Source: Gammaproteobacteria bacterium (lineage in GTDB: Bacteria > Pseudomonadota > Gammaproteobacteria > Pseudomonadales > Litorivicinaceae). From it: DNA of 34,875 bases. The position numbers and the translations under genes are program-made. Under the pieces are notes generated by a model. It did no database searches, was not told the origin of the DNA, and saw only the letters and a list, made by a program, of their open reading frames with translations. Below, in pieces: positions 26,342-34,875 of this stretch. The first letter of the stretch is position 1, and each line of letters begins with the position of its first letter. The stretch is taken from NCBI GenBank assembly GCA_002705795.1, contig PAHG01000013.1, positions 30,080 to 64,954 on the forward strand, given 5' to 3'.

Positions 26342-27006
26342 CGAACCTCCCGGTGGTCTGTTTCTTGAACCCCAACAGTACCGAGTCAATGACAAATACC
26401 TGTCGGGATACTCTGGGTCGGATCACTGTAGCTGCCGAGACACGATTTGAATTCATCACCAACCGTGGAGCGCCGGAAGCGATCCAAGGCGCGGAAGACG
26501 GTGATCTTGCAACCAAGGCCATGCTGTCCCTGGTGTCGGAGTTACCTCACAATTACTCGGCCTTCGTGGTTGGCTGCTTTGACGATACCGGCGTGTGGGA
26601 TCTCATTGAACAGGTGGGCCGGCCCGTGATCGGGATCGGTCAGGCGGCGTATCATTGGGCATCTCTCCGTTCGCAACGGTTCGTTGTCCTCACAACACTA
26701 GCGGTCTCTGTCCCGGTTATCAGAGAGTCAATTCGATGCCAAGGTTTCGAGCCTTACTGTCTCGACGTCGTCGCGAGCGGAATACCGGTACTTGAATTAG
26801 AGCGCAGCCCCGACCAGTCTTTGAAAATACTGAACGACTGCATTCGGAATATCGTCCAAACGTACGGTCAAGATGTGGCGGTCATATTAGGTTGTGCGGG
26901 TATGACGGACCTATATCCCGATCTGGCGGGCCAGTGGGACAGCCTGACCATCATTGACCCTGTCGCCGCCGGACTCAGACTGTCCGGTATTCTGTGCCAC
27001 GGGTAA
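26338..27006 (+). CDS. Asp/Glu/hydantoin racemase family protein; candidate allantoin racemase
   Basis: FLNPNSTESMT, GCFDDTGVWDL and ILGCAGMTDL, with paired catalytic-type cysteines. ATGA overlap with the permease stop; the listed ORF start at 26059 is an upstream extension. Confidence 0.8.
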   Translation: MTNLPVVCFLNPNSTESMTNTCRDTLGRITVAAETRFEFITNRGAPEAIQGAEDGDLATKAMLSLVSELPHNYSAFVVGCFDDTGVWDLIEQVGRPVIGIGQAAYHWASLRSQRFVVLTTLAVSVPVIRESIRCQGFEPYCLDVVASGIPVLELERSPDQSLKILNDCIRNIVQTYGQDVAVILGCAGMTDLYPDLAGQWDSLTIIDPVAAGLRLSGILCHG

Positions 27007-27013
27007 GCGACGT

Positions 27014-27871
27014 ATGGACCAACATCTGTCAAACCAATCCGACTATGTGTGGCCCGCAAGCCTGAGCTGTCAGTTCCATCAGACCAGTGCAGGTAATACC
27101 GCACTTGCAGAGATCTCGCATACCGGACCGTTGCGGGTGCAGAAATTGTTTCACGATCGAGACCTGGCACATTGCTACGTGTTGCACCCGCCCGGTGGGA
27201 TGGTTTCGGGTGACGACCTCGACTGCCGGTTCCGTCTTCACCCTAAGGCCAAGGTTCTGATAACGACACCTGCGTCAGGTAAGCTGTACCGGTCTCGACA
27301 AAACGGATCGATGCAGACCACCCGGACAGTGATCGAGATAGATGAAGAGGCAATGTGTGCCTATATGCCACAGGATACGATTGTCTTTGACGGCGCTTAT
27401 GGTGACCTGGAGACGCAGGTCTTCCTCGACTCGTCCGCTACCTACTTCGGCTGGGAGCATACGGTTTTTGGTCGGTCCGCTGGCTTTCTCCCGTTCACGG
27501 TTGGTCATTTGTCCCAGCGTCTTAGCGTCTACTGTGACCATCGGTTACTGTACCGAGATCATTTACGGATTGATCCTGAGACCTTGGCAAGCGCCAGCGG
27601 TCTGGACGCCATGACCAGCCTCGCGTCGGGGTTGTTGGTGCTGAGACAGGGATCCCAGGTGACAGATGCGGTGGTCGTCGGTTGCCGACAAATCTTAGAG
27701 GACTTTCCTGGAAAATCGGGCGTGACGGCTGTCCGTGACGGGCTGATTAGTATCCGTTTGCTATCTGATCGCTCGGAGGACACGAGGAACGTCCTTTATT
27801 CGTTGTGGTCTTTGGTTGGGGACCAAATCATGGCAAGAACAGTTGAAACCCCAAGAATTTGGAGGACATAA
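27014..27871 (+). CDS. ureD: Urease accessory protein UreD
   Basis: GPLRVQKLFHD, CYVLHPPGGMVSGDDL, LITTPASGKLYRS. Immediately upstream of ureA. Confidence 0.93.
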   Translation: MDQHLSNQSDYVWPASLSCQFHQTSAGNTALAEISHTGPLRVQKLFHDRDLAHCYVLHPPGGMVSGDDLDCRFRLHPKAKVLITTPASGKLYRSRQNGSMQTTRTVIEIDEEAMCAYMPQDTIVFDGAYGDLETQVFLDSSATYFGWEHTVFGRSAGFLPFTVGHLSQRLSVYCDHRLLYRDHLRIDPETLASASGLDAMTSLASGLLVLRQGSQVTDAVVVGCRQILEDFPGKSGVTAVRDGLISIRLLSDRSEDTRNVLYSLWSLVGDQIMARTVETPRIWRT

Positions 27872-28189
27872 ATGGAATTAACACCGAGAGAGAAAGATAA
27901 GCTACTACTCTACACGGCGGGCCTGGTCGCAGAACGCCGCTTGGCCCGGGGCCTGCGGCTTAACTATCCGGAGGCCGTTGCGTTGATCAGCTTGGAGATT
28001 ATGGAGGGCGCACGTGACGGGCGTTCCGTCGCAGAACTGATGCAGGTCGGACGCACAGTCCTGACCAGAGACCAAGTCATGGACGGTGTCGCCGAGATGG
28101 TGGACGAGGTACAGGTCGAGGCGACATTCCCCGACGGGACGAAGTTGGTCACGGTTCATGAACCCATACAGGAGGCATTGAAAAAATGA
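27872..28189 (+). CDS. ureA: Urease subunit gamma
   Basis: [40 protein letters not shown]. Confidence 0.97.
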   Translation: MELTPREKDKLLLYTAGLVAERRLARGLRLNYPEAVALISLEIMEGARDGRSVAELMQVGRTVLTRDQVMDGVAEMVDEVQVEATFPDGTKLVTVHEPIQEALKK

Positions 28190-28503
28190 TTCCAGGAGAA
28201 ACGAGAATTCAGTCGGGCGACGTGTACCTGAACGAGGACCGTGAAACAAAGACACTGGTGGTCGCAAACACGGGCGACCGACCCGTTCAGGTGGGCTCCC
28301 ACTATCATTTCTACGAGGTGAATCCTCGTCTCGAGTTTGATCGAGAGCAGGCGGTTGGCTTCCGTCTTAATATCGCAGCCGGCACCGCGGTGCGGTTCGA
28401 GCCGGGCCAGGAGAGGACCATCGAGCTGGTGGCGCTGGCGGGTGACCGCACCGTATTCGGGTTCAGGGGGCTGGTAATGGGTCGCTTGGAGGAGTCGGTA
28501 TGA
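28186..28503 (+). CDS. ureB: Urease subunit beta
   Basis: [46 protein letters not shown]. Confidence 0.97.
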   Translation: MIPGETRIQSGDVYLNEDRETKTLVVANTGDRPVQVGSHYHFYEVNPRLEFDREQAVGFRLNIAAGTAVRFEPGQERTIELVALAGDRTVFGFRGLVMGRLEESV

Positions 28504-30200
28504 AGATCTCTAGAAAAACGTACGCGGATCTCTACGGTCCTACTGTTGGCGACTCCGTTCGCCTCGGTGATACGAACCTCTGGGTTACCCCGGAGTCCGA
28601 CTCGGCCGTCCCCGGAGACGAGGTCACTTTTGGGGGAGGAAAAGTGATCCGAGATGGGATGGGCCAGTCCCAGCGCGGGAGCAAGGACTGCATGGATCTC
28701 GTGATTACGAACGCGCTGATTGTAGACTACTGGGGTATCGTCAAGGCCGATGTCGGTGTGAAGTCGGGAAGGATTGCGGCGATTGGTAAGGCGGGGAACC
28801 CCGACATCCAGCCGTCGGTCACTGTCGTTATCGGACCCGGAACCGAGATCGTCGCAGGCGAGGGTAAGATCCTCACGGCTGGCGGTATAGACTCCCATAT
28901 TCACTTCATCTGTCCGCAGCAGATTGATGAGGCGCTCGCGTCCGGCATCACGTCCATGCTAGGGGGAGGCACGGGTCCAGCGACCGGTACGAACGCGACC
29001 ACCTGCACACCAGGGCCCTTCAATATGGAAATGATGATGCGTGCGGTCGAGGGCCAGCCGATGAATTTCGGTTTTCTCGGAAAGGGTAACTCGAGCAACC
29101 GGCAGGCACTGCTCGAGCAGGTCCAGGCCGGGGCCTGTGGCTTGAAGCTCCACGAGGACTGGGGCACGACGCCTCAGGCGATTGACACGTGCCTGACGGT
29201 CGCTGACGAGACTGATACCCAGGTCGCGATTCATACCGACACATTAAACGAGTCTGGGTTCGTCGAGGAAACCCTGAAGGCGATTGCAGGACGGACCATC
29301 CATACCTACCACACCGAGGGCGCGGGCGGCGGACACGCCCCTGATATTATTAAGGCGGCCGGGTTGCCAAATATTTTGCCATCATCGACCAACCCCACAC
29401 GGCCCTATACGATCAACACCGTCGACGAGCATCTAGATATGTTGATGGTGTGTCATCACCTGTCACCGAACATCCCCGAGGACGTTGCGTTCGCGGACAG
29501 TCGGATCCGCAAGGAGACCATCGCCGCCGAGGACATCCTCCACGATAAGGGCGCGTTCAGTATGATCGCGTCGGACTCACAGGCCATGGGGCGTGTGGGT
29601 GAGGTTATTACTCGGACCTGGCAGACCGCTCACAAGATGAAGGACCAATTCGGATCGCTGGGCTCTGACCCAGACTGGAACGATAACTTCAGGGCCCGAC
29701 GCTACATCGCGAAATACACTATCAACCCAGCTATAGCTCACGGGATCGCCCACGAGGTCGGGTCCGTTGAGGTCGGGAAAATGGCTGACCTGGTCCTCTG
29801 GAAGCCTGCATTTTTTGGGACCAAGCCGGCACTGATTCTGAAGAGCGGGTTTATTGTTGCGGCCCCGATGGGTGACCCGAATGCATCTATTCCGACCCCA
29901 CAGCCCGTGCACTATCGAACGATGTTCGGGGCGATGGGGTCGTGCCCTGACCGCTTGTCGGCGACCTTTGTGTCTGAGTTGTCTTTGCGGCACGACAATG
30001 GGTGGATGTCTAGTACTGACCGGCAGTTACTGCCCGTCAAGAATATTCGGTCGGTTAAAAAATCCGATATGGTACTCAATGATTTTCAGCCAACCATCGA
30101 GGTTGACCCAGAAACCTACGAGGTCCGGGCCGATGGAGAACTCTTAGTTTGCGAACCCGCACGGTCGTTACCTTTGGCCCAACGATATTATTTATTTTAA
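28500..30200 (+). CDS. ureC: Urease subunit alpha
   Basis: [32 protein letters not shown], carbamylated-lysine motif GLKLHEDWG, active-site flap MVCHHL. Confidence 0.98.
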   Translation: MKISRKTYADLYGPTVGDSVRLGDTNLWVTPESDSAVPGDEVTFGGGKVIRDGMGQSQRGSKDCMDLVITNALIVDYWGIVKADVGVKSGRIAAIGKAGNPDIQPSVTVVIGPGTEIVAGEGKILTAGGIDSHIHFICPQQIDEALASGITSMLGGGTGPATGTNATTCTPGPFNMEMMMRAVEGQPMNFGFLGKGNSSNRQALLEQVQAGACGLKLHEDWGTTPQAIDTCLTVADETDTQVAIHTDTLNESGFVEETLKAIAGRTIHTYHTEGAGGGHAPDIIKAAGLPNILPSSTNPTRPYTINTVDEHLDMLMVCHHLSPNIPEDVAFADSRIRKETIAAEDILHDKGAFSMIASDSQAMGRVGEVITRTWQTAHKMKDQFGSLGSDPDWNDNFRARRYIAKYTINPAIAHGIAHEVGSVEVGKMADLVLWKPAFFGTKPALILKSGFIVAAPMGDPNASIPTPQPVHYRTMFGAMGSCPDRLSATFVSELSLRHDNGWMSSTDRQLLPVKNIRSVKKSDMVLNDFQPTIEVDPETYEVRADGELLVCEPARSLPLAQRYYLF

Positions 30201-30203
30201 GGG

Positions 30204-30662
30204 ATGCACGATTTGTTGGAGCTGACCGAGAAACTCGATGTCGCCGCACGCTACGATGCGATCATTACGCTTGATTATGACTCACGCAAGCGGGGGCGTC
30301 TGAAGACCCTGACTGAGGCCGATGAGGAGGCCGGTCTTTTTCTGGACCGGGGCCAGGCTCTGGTGGACGGCGACTATTTGAGGGCGACAGACGGTCGGGT
30401 GGTCCTTGTGAAAGCCGCGGCCGAGCGGCTGACCGAGGCCTCGACATCCGACCCGGTGCTGTTCGCAAAAATTTGCTATCACCTAGGGAACCGACACACA
30501 CCGGTCGAGATTCAACCAGGCTCGGTTCGGTTCCAGCCAGACCACGTTTTGTCTGACCTTTGCCACCAGTGGGGTCTGCGGGTGACGGATCTTGAGGATT
30601 CATTCGACCCAGAGTCGGGAGCGTATGGTCAAAACGCGGGGGGCGGTCATCATCATGACTAA
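30204..30662 (+). CDS. ureE: Urease accessory protein UreE
   Basis: KRGRLKTL, YHLGNRHTPVEI, and a short His-containing tail GGGHHHD. Confidence 0.93.
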   Translation: MHDLLELTEKLDVAARYDAIITLDYDSRKRGRLKTLTEADEEAGLFLDRGQALVDGDYLRATDGRVVLVKAAAERLTEASTSDPVLFAKICYHLGNRHTPVEIQPGSVRFQPDHVLSDLCHQWGLRVTDLEDSFDPESGAYGQNAGGGHHHD

Positions 30663-31308
30663 CTCGGGGCATTTAATACACGCTCTGCATCTGTTCTCTC
30701 CGAGCCTTCCGATAGGCGCGTTTGCGTTCAGTCAGGGGCTCGAGGCCGCTATTGAGTCAAGGCATGTTTACGACCCGGAATCCCTCGCCCGGTGGTGCGA
30801 CAGCGTGATGCGGTTTTCGCTCACGACGCTCGATTGTCACTACGCGATCCATGCATACCGAGCGACTTCAGAGTCAATGTTTCGGGACGTTAACGCCGAG
30901 CTTCTCGCGTCTCGTGAGACACGAGAGTTGCTTCAGGAGGACCTACGCCTTGGAGCGGCCTTTAAGAAGTGGGCTACCGATCAGGGAATCGATGTACCCG
31001 ACGCACGTGAATATTCAGTTATCTGTCTGTATGGGTGGGTCGCGGCGAGGTATGAGGTCCCCGAGGAATGGCTGGTTACCGGTATCCTCTGGTCCTGGCT
31101 TGACAACCAAATGCTTGTCGCCGCCAAAGCGATTCCGTTGGGTCAGAACGCGTTACAAGCCGTTTTGGCTGACTTAAAGCCAGTGATCTCCGAGTGCGTC
31201 GAGCATTCGATTCAGTCTCTTGGGTCGGAGCCCTCGAGCACGGTCCCTCTTCTTTCAATCTTGAGCGCTCAGCACGAGACTCAATATTCCAGGCTTTTCC
31301 GCTCTTAG
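30655..31308 (+). CDS. ureF: Urease accessory protein UreF
   Basis: LFSPSLPIGAFAFSQGLEAAIE. Start at ATG 30655 overlaps the ureE 3' end. Confidence 0.94.
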   Translation: MTNSGHLIHALHLFSPSLPIGAFAFSQGLEAAIESRHVYDPESLARWCDSVMRFSLTTLDCHYAIHAYRATSESMFRDVNAELLASRETRELLQEDLRLGAAFKKWATDQGIDVPDAREYSVICLYGWVAARYEVPEEWLVTGILWSWLDNQMLVAAKAIPLGQNALQAVLADLKPVISECVEHSIQSLGSEPSSTVPLLSILSAQHETQYSRLFRS

Positions 31309-31317
31309 GAGGCATGC

Positions 31318-31965
31318 ATGCAGGCGTTACGCGTTGGTATCGGTGGCCCAGTCGGTTCAGGTAAGACCGCACTCACCCTCAATTTATGTCTCACGATGCG
31401 TGATCACTACGACATGGCCGTGGTCACGAACGATATCTACACACACGAGGATGCTCAATTTTTGACTCGCCACGACGCGTTGGATGAAACGAGGATATTG
31501 GGTGTAGAGACCGGTGGATGTCCACACACGGCGATTCGTGAGGATGCGTCTATGAACCTCGCCGCGATTGATGAACTCCAGGAACGACACCAGGGGCTCG
31601 AGTTGGTCCTGGTTGAGTCGGGTGGCGATAACCTCAGCGCCACGTTCTCGCCGGAACTGTCGGACCTTACCATCTATGTCATCGACGTTGGCGCGGGGGA
31701 CAAGATCCCGAGAAAGGGCGGGCCCGGCATAACGAAGAGCGATTTGTTGGTTATCAATAAGATCGATGTGGCCCCGTTGGTGGGTGCCTCGCTTGAGGTA
31801 ATGGAGCGGGACGCGACAAGAATGCGTGGGGACAGACCTTTCGTTTTCAGTAACATGAAAACCGGCGAGGGAGTCCGCGAGATAATCGAGTTCGTCGTGG
31901 ACCGGGGCATGTTGAGAACAAGAGATCTCGGAGACTTGGATCGGGCTCTAGCGAGGAGTGTCTGA
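31318..31965 (+). CDS. ureG: Urease accessory GTPase UreG
   Basis: P-loop [58 protein letters not shown]. Confidence 0.97.
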   Translation: MQALRVGIGGPVGSGKTALTLNLCLTMRDHYDMAVVTNDIYTHEDAQFLTRHDALDETRILGVETGGCPHTAIREDASMNLAAIDELQERHQGLELVLVESGGDNLSATFSPELSDLTIYVIDVGAGDKIPRKGGPGITKSDLLVINKIDVAPLVGASLEVMERDATRMRGDRPFVFSNMKTGEGVREIIEFVVDRGMLRTRDLGDLDRALARSV

Positions 31966-32203
31966 AAACCGCGGGGTGTCTATCTCGCTGATCGAGTGCT
32001 CGGATAAGACCGAGAGACGAGAGTGGGTTGTTAAATAACCGAGGTATTAGTTTGGCTGGTTTCGAGTGTATGGATTGAGTTGGAGTACATCTGTAGAGTC
32101 GGATCAGTTAATTTGGGAGGGTAGTCTGTCGACAAGAGTTAGCTTATTTGCGTCGTCCGGATTACCGAAGAGACCGGTTGGTCTAAAGAAGTGGGAGTTA
32201 ACT

Positions 32204-33211
32204 ATGAATATATTTAGGAAATTACTAGTGGCCTCCTTTGCGTCCATTTTCAGCCTATCGGCGGTGGCGGCGACAAAGGTTCAGTTTGCTCTAGATTGGA
32301 AGTTTGAGGGTCCTTCGGCGCCATACTTTTTGGCGATCGATAACGGTCACTTTTCAAAGGCGGGGCTCGAGGTAGAGATATCGCCGGGTAAGGGTTCCCT
32401 GGATGCCATTCCCAAGGTCGCGACCGGCGCGTTCCCTGTCGGCTTTGCCGACATCAACTCGCTGATTAAGTTTCTCGATCAGAACCCCGGTGCGCCGGTC
32501 ACGGCGATCATGATGGTCTACGACAAGCCACCATTCGCGATCGTGGGACGCAAGTCGCTTGGGATCTCTAAACCGAAAGACCTCGAGGGCTCTACCCTTG
32601 GCGCGCCGCCACCCGACGGGGCATGGGCGCAGTTCCCGTCTTTCGCGAAGGCCAACAACCTCGACATGAGCAAGATCAAAGTCGAGCCCGTCGGGTTCCC
32701 GACCCGTGAGCCGATGCTCGCTGAGGGGAAGGTTGACTCGGTCACAGGCTTCTCGTTTTCTTCGTACCTTAACCTGATCCGGTTGGGCACCCCAGAGAGC
32801 GACATCTCCACCATCTTGATGGCCGACCACGGCCTTAAGCTCTACGGCAACGCGATCATCGTCAATACTGAGTACGCGAACGCGAACATTGGCACGGTGA
32901 AGGCCTTCTTGAAGGCGGTAGGAGCCGGCTGGAAGGATGCGATAGCAGACCCCGGTGCCGCGGTCGTTGCCCTCGTTAAGAGGAACCCTGCCGCCGACGC
33001 CAAGCTCGAGGAGCGTCGTCTTGGTCTGGCCATCGACGCCAATGTCCTGACCGACTATGTCAAACAAAACGGGATGGGTAACATAGACAAGTCCCGGTTC
33101 GCGGGGGCTATTGAGCAGCTGCGTGATACTTATGAGTATAAGACCACGCCGAAGGCAGACCTGTATTTCACGGATGCGTTCCTGCCGTCGGGCGGTTTTA
33201 GGCTGAAGTAG
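32204..33211 (+). CDS. NMT1/THI5-like ABC transporter substrate-binding protein
   Basis: KVQFALDWKFEGPSAPYFLAIDNGHFSKAGLEVEISPGKGS; ATG 32204 follows GGGAG and has a signal peptide. Confidence 0.9.
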   Translation: MNIFRKLLVASFASIFSLSAVAATKVQFALDWKFEGPSAPYFLAIDNGHFSKAGLEVEISPGKGSLDAIPKVATGAFPVGFADINSLIKFLDQNPGAPVTAIMMVYDKPPFAIVGRKSLGISKPKDLEGSTLGAPPPDGAWAQFPSFAKANNLDMSKIKVEPVGFPTREPMLAEGKVDSVTGFSFSSYLNLIRLGTPESDISTILMADHGLKLYGNAIIVNTEYANANIGTVKAFLKAVGAGWKDAIADPGAAVVALVKRNPAADAKLEERRLGLAIDANVLTDYVKQNGMGNIDKSRFAGAIEQLRDTYEYKTTPKADLYFTDAFLPSGGFRLK

Positions 33212-33223
33212 ATACTAAACCCT

Positions 33224-33260
33224 TTGTGCCCACAGCCACTCGTGAGGCTGGTGGGCGCAA
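33224..33260 (+). other. Stem-loop between NMT1-like SBP and ATPase
   Basis: TTGTGCCCACAGCC-ACTCGTGA-GGCTGGTGGGCGCAA: 14 pairs, with one bulged G and one G-T wobble; no strong U-tract. Confidence 0.65.
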
Positions 33261-33272
33261 CTTTGACTAAGG

Positions 33273-34076
33273 TTGCTGGAAGTGGCTGACGCTCGAGAGA
33301 ATCTGATCGCGATAGAGAACGTGACCCACGCTTATCAGACGGATGGTCACCCTCTGCCTGTACTGGAAAAACTAACCCTCGGCGTGCCGGAGCACGGTTT
33401 TACGGCGGTGGTGGGTCCCTCAGGCTGCGGGAAGTCTACCCTAACAAGACTCATCGCAGGTCTCATGCGGCCCGACGAGGGCTCGGTTTGGTTGCACGGA
33501 GAGCAAGTTGTCTCGCCACGGTCTACGGTGGGGATGGCGTTTCAGAACCCGGTGCTACTAGAGTGGCGCAGTATCCTAAAAAACGTACTCCTCCCCCTCG
33601 AGATAGTGCCAACACGTCTTAGTAAGCAGGACGCGGAGGACCGGGCCAGGCACCTGCTACACTTGGTCGGGCTCACGGGGTTCGAGGACAAACGGCCGTC
33701 TGAATTATCGGGTGGTATGCGCCAACGTGCGTCTCTGTGCAGGGCCCTGATCCATAACCCCGATGTCTTGATTCTGGACGAGCCGTTCGGTGCGCTTGAT
33801 GCATTCACCCGAGAAGATCTTTGGCTCACGATGCACAAGCTTAGGGCTAAGGAACCGTTCACCGGCGTCTTGATAACACACGACCTCAGGGAGTCTATCT
33901 TTTTGGCCGACGAGGTAGTGGTACTCTCTGACCGGCCGGCGACGGTCCAGCACAGTGTGTCCCTGACACGTGAGGGTTCGCCGTCTCTTGACCAGCTCTA
34001 CACAGGCGAATCGATAGCGATACTGAACGAGTTGCGTGAACAGATCCGTATCGCGAGAAATGGTGCGGGGGTATAG
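33273..34076 (+). CDS. ABC transporter ATP-binding protein, ThiZ/SsuB-like
   Basis: GPSGCGKSTLTRLIAGL, LSGGMRQRASLCRAL, LILDEPFGALD. Non-ATG start (TTG 33273 or GTG 33282). Confidence 0.92.
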   Translation: MLEVADARENLIAIENVTHAYQTDGHPLPVLEKLTLGVPEHGFTAVVGPSGCGKSTLTRLIAGLMRPDEGSVWLHGEQVVSPRSTVGMAFQNPVLLEWRSILKNVLLPLEIVPTRLSKQDAEDRARHLLHLVGLTGFEDKRPSELSGGMRQRASLCRALIHNPDVLILDEPFGALDAFTREDLWLTMHKLRAKEPFTGVLITHDLRESIFLADEVVVLSDRPATVQHSVSLTREGSPSLDQLYTGESIAILNELREQIRIARNGAGV

Positions 34077-34832
34077 ATGAGACAGTACCTGATCCCCACC
34101 TTTGCGATGGTCATTTTCCTGGTTTTCTGGGAGGCGCTGGTCTGGGTCAACGACTGGCCGAACTACAAGATGGCCTCACCGTCGGACCTGTGGCCAGCGT
34201 TCTGGCGGTTCAAGGAGTTGTTTTTATCGTACGGCTGGGAGACCCTCTGGAGGACCGTGGTCGGACTACTGATCGCCATCGTGGTCGGCGTGTTCCTAGG
34301 GATGATTATGGGGTTCTCGAAGGTCATGCGTGAGGGCCTGTATCCGTTATTAGTCGGTTTCAACGCGATACCTAAAGCGACCGTGGTCCCTATCGTGGCC
34401 CTGATGTTTGTGGGCCAGCATGACTTGAACACGGTCCTGATCGCTTTCATGATCTCATTTTTCCCGATCGCGGTCTCTGTATCGATCGGGTTGTCGACCC
34501 TGGAGCCGGAGTATCGCGACATCTTGCGGTCTTTGGGGGCGTCGAAGCTGACCATCTTCTGGAAGATAGCACTACCCAAGACGCTCCCTGAGTTTTTTGG
34601 CGCGCTAAAGGTCTCGGTCACGCTCGCCTTTATCGGGACCAATCTGATGGAAATCGTATCCCCTCACGGCCGTGGGTTGGGGGCACTATTCGATAGCGGG
34701 AAGACAAATTCAGACTATCCGCTGATGTTTGCGGTATTGATCGCGCTCGCGGTGCTGGGTATCGCCCTCTATTACGTCGTGGTGTTTCTGGAAAAAATCT
34801 TCGCGGGTTGGGCCGAACGTTCAGCCGATTGA
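34077..34832 (+). CDS. ABC transporter permease, ThiX/SsuC-like
   Basis: LEPEYRDILRSLGASKLTIFWKIALPKTLPEFFGALKVSVTLAFIG (EAA loop). Confidence 0.92.
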   Translation: MRQYLIPTFAMVIFLVFWEALVWVNDWPNYKMASPSDLWPAFWRFKELFLSYGWETLWRTVVGLLIAIVVGVFLGMIMGFSKVMREGLYPLLVGFNAIPKATVVPIVALMFVGQHDLNTVLIAFMISFFPIAVSVSIGLSTLEPEYRDILRSLGASKLTIFWKIALPKTLPEFFGALKVSVTLAFIGTNLMEIVSPHGRGLGALFDSGKTNSDYPLMFAVLIALAVLGIALYYVVVFLEKIFAGWAERSAD

Positions 34833-34875
34833 CGGTTATTTGGTCGCGGGCGACAGAGAAAAATTGGCGCGCTCG

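Noticed and set aside
31966-32203. Possible guanidine-I (ykkC) riboswitch, suggested by GACCGAGAGACGAGAG in the leader
   Set aside because: The other conserved ykkC blocks (such as CUAGGGUUCCG) are not present; partial similarity only.
1-34875. CRISPR arrays, transposases/IS elements, tRNA or rRNA genes, phage genes
   Set aside because: No regularly spaced repeats, transposase or phage-like ORFs, or recognizable tRNA/rRNA sequence were found by eye; nearly all the window is explained by metabolic and transport genes.

Overview
This 34.9 kb proteobacterial-type window is an accessory nitrogen-scavenging locus. It encodes a nearly complete route from purines to ammonia plus several ABC importers. 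In order: (i) a BMP/purine-nucleoside-type ABC importer (two permeases and an SBP; first gene truncated at the window edge); (ii) a divergent two-gene ThiXZ/SsuBC-type ABC module with no SBP; (iii) xanthine dehydrogenase xdhABC and guanine deaminase; (iv) a TPR protein, HIU hydrolase and membrane-bound cytochrome c urate oxidase PuuD (minus strand), divergent from allantoinase PuuE, OHCU decarboxylase, allantoicase and ureidoglycolate lyase; (v) the urea importer urtABCDE; (vi) a upp-like gene; (vii) a PotABCD-type importer with a Tat-type SBP, translationally coupled to an Asp/Glu/hydantoin-racemase family gene (candidate allantoin racemase), then ureDABCEFG; (viii) an NMT1/THI5-type ABC importer. 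No dedicated transcription regulator is visible. The strongest observations are: NtrC-like enhancer sites with correctly spaced sigma-54-like promoters upstream of both urtA and the Pot-type/racemase/urease block; a candidate ureide/hydantoin import-plus-racemization module; strong hairpins without U-tracts downstream of the SBP genes; tandem 11-bp repeats; and two unannotated mini-ORFs. All calls come from reading the sequence and supplied translations. No database or folding software was run.
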